Made by a program: the position numbers and the translations under genes. Under the pieces are notes generated by a model. That model searched no databases. It saw only the letters and a program-made list of their open reading frames with translations, and was not told the DNA's origin. A stretch of 7,108 bases of DNA from Comamonadaceae bacterium (GTDB lineage: Bacteria > Pseudomonadota > Gammaproteobacteria > Burkholderiales > Burkholderiaceae_C): assembly GCA_013298415.1 (NCBI GenBank), contig JAAFHN010000131.1:1-7108 (forward strand). The letters are read 5' to 3'. This document shows, piece by piece, positions 6,169 to 7,108 of this stretch (position 1 is its first letter; each line of letters starts with the position of its first letter).

Positions 6169-6212
6169 GTGTTGTGAAAACACTTCCCCTTCCCCGCTCC
6201 TTTTGGTGGAGC
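6169..6212 (+). promoter_or_regulatory. Two small hairpins in the likely glmS leader
   Basis: GTGTT (6169-6173) pairs with AACAC (6179-6183). GCTCC (6196-6200) pairs with GGAGC (6208-6212). The CTCCT at 6197-6201 is also complementary to the AGGAG ribosome site at 6236-6240, so the second hairpin and a ribosome-site-blocking pairing would exclude each other. The stems are only five bases, so this may be chance. Confidence 0.3.
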
Positions 6213-6235
6213 ATCCAGCAGTTCACCCAACTCTC

Positions 6236-6240
6236 AGGAG
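6236..6240 (+). promoter_or_regulatory. Ribosome binding site of glmS
   Basis: AGGAG is separated by 8 bases from the ATG at 6249. It is the clearest ribosome site in the window and fixes the glmS start, which also agrees with the obligatory Met-Cys N-terminus of the mature enzyme. Confidence 0.85.
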
Positions 6241-6248
6241 ATCATCCC

Positions 6249-7108
6249 ATGTGCGGCATCGTCGGCTCCGTTTCCACCCGTGACATCGTTCCCGTGCTCG
6301 TGCAGGGCTTGCAGCGCCTTGAATACCGAGGCTACGACTCCTGCGGCGTGGCCGTACACGCCGGCGGCTTGAAGCGCGCCCGATCCACCGCCCGCGTGGC
6401 CGAGCTGATGGACCAAGTGAAGGCCGATGACATCACTGGCCTCACCGGCATCGCCCACACCCGCTGGGCCACGCACGGCGCACCAGCCGTGCACAACGCC
6501 CACCCCCACTTCAGCCACGGCCCAGGTGCTGAGCCCTTGAGCCGCCCCGGCCGCGTGGCCTTGGTGCACAACGGCATCATCGAAAACCACGACGAGCTGC
6601 GCGATGCGCTCAAAGCCAAGGGCTACGTGTTTTTGAGCCAAACCGACACCGAGGTGATCGCCCACCTGATCGACAGCCTCTACGACGGCGACATCTTCAA
6701 AGCCCTGCAAGGCGCACTCGCCCAACTGCACGGCGCCTACGCCATTGCCTGCTTTCACAAAGACGAGCCCCAGCGTGTGGCCGGTGCCCGCCAAGGCTCG
6801 CCGCTGATTTTGGGCGTGGGCAAAGACGGCATGGAGCACTTCTTGGCCAGCGACGCGATGGCACTCGCAGGCGTGACCGACCAAATCCTCTACCTGGAAG
6901 AAGGCGACCAGGTGGACATGCAACTCGGCAAATACTGGGTGGTCGCCAAAGACGGCAAAGCTGTGCAGCGCCCGGTGAAAACCGTGCAAGCCCACAGCGG
7001 CGCAGCCGAGCTAGGGCCCTACCGCCACTACATGCAAAAAGAAATCTTCGAGCAACCCCGCGCCTTGGGCGACACGCTCGAAGGCATCGTGAGCATCACG
7101 CCCGATGT
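6249..7108 (+). CDS. glmS: Glutamine-fructose-6-phosphate aminotransferase (isomerizing), N-terminal part
   Basis: This cytoplasmic enzyme converts fructose 6-phosphate and glutamine to glucosamine 6-phosphate and glutamate, the first committed step to UDP-GlcNAc for peptidoglycan and lipopolysaccharide. The window holds 286 codons plus two bases of a protein normally about 610 residues long; it is cut by the window edge, not visibly broken. The glutaminase domain starts MCGIVGSV, with Cys2 as the catalytic nucleophile after Met removal. LEYRGYDSCGVAV follows, then HTRWATHG (70-77), HNGIIEN (107-113) and SQTDTEV (130-136), all typical glutamine-site motifs. HYMQKEIFEQP near the edge marks the linker to the first sugar-isomerase (SIS) domain, which lies outside. 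AGGAG at 6236-6240 supports the start. The gene is divergent from the Lrp-type regulator. Confidence 0.98.
   Translation, partial: MCGIVGSVSTRDIVPVLVQGLQRLEYRGYDSCGVAVHAGGLKRARSTARVAELMDQVKADDITGLTGIAHTRWATHGAPAVHNAHPHFSHGPGAEPLSRPGRVALVHNGIIENHDELRDALKAKGYVFLSQTDTEVIAHLIDSLYDGDIFKALQGALAQLHGAYAIACFHKDEPQRVAGARQGSPLILGVGKDGMEHFLASDAMALAGVTDQILYLEEGDQVDMQLGKYWVVAKDGKAVQRPVKTVQAHSGAAELGPYRHYMQKEIFEQPRALGDTLEGIVSITPD

Larger units (their letters stand above)
6053..6248. promoter_or_regulatory. Divergent control region between the Lrp-type gene and glmS
   Basis: The Lrp half (about 6061-6120) is clearly AT-richer than the neighbouring genes, as expected for promoters and Lrp sites. It contains the related elements TGCAATATTCAA (6068-6079) and TGCATATTTCAA (6101-6112), 9 of 12 identical, with starts 33 bases apart. 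The palindrome CATCGATG (6089-6096) lies between them. On the glmS side, TACAGT (6154-6159) is a possible -10, but no good -35 sits at the right distance. I could not place either promoter firmly. Confidence 0.5.

Noticed and set aside
6121..6248. glmS ribozyme or other known riboswitch in the glmS leader
   Set aside because: The glmS ribozyme belongs to Gram-positive bacteria and its conserved core is not seen. Only short hairpins are present.
6234..6995. Minus-strand open frame of about 253 codons opposite glmS
   Set aside because: It mirrors the conserved glutaminase domain codons, has no family resemblance, and glmS has a clear ribosome site and catalytic motifs.

Overview
The window looks like ordinary chromosome from a high-GC betaproteobacterium, most likely Burkholderiales of the Comamonadaceae type. 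The reasons are a TctD/TctE-style two-component pair, an Lrp-type regulator divergent from glmS, a DUF1840 gene, and a dispersed inverted repeat built on TTCGCCCTGAGC / GACAGGCTCAGCCCGAACGG, a family often seen between genes in these bacteria. The genus cannot be fixed from the sequence alone.

Left block, 118-4949, plus strand: an OmpR/PhoB-type response regulator, an 81-base gap, a TctE-like membrane histidine kinase, and then a Lhr-core DEXH helicase of the ligase-associated family. The helicase GTG start overlaps the kinase stop in the four bases GTGA. The three genes therefore probably form one transcription unit, with kinase and helicase translationally coupled. The usual partners of this helicase (ATP-dependent ligase, exonuclease, PdeM-type phosphoesterase) are not beside it.

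Middle, 4950-5151: a 202-base gap between convergent genes. It holds three successive inverted repeats (4981-5007, 5044-5106, 5129-5162) that probably act as terminators. Next come two minus-strand genes: a 100-residue DUF1840 protein (5152-5454) and, upstream of it, an Lrp/AsnC regulator (5573-6052). The spacer between them carries an 11-base-period repeat and a GC-rich hairpin.

Right block: a 196-base divergent control region (6053-6248) with spaced direct repeats that could bind Lrp and a leader with possible alternative hairpins. It is followed by the glutaminase half of glmS, which runs off the right edge.

I found no tRNA, rRNA, CRISPR array, insertion sequence or phage gene. Nothing seen amounts to a clearly new system. 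The most unusual point is the coupling of a sensor kinase to an isolated DNA-repair-type helicase.
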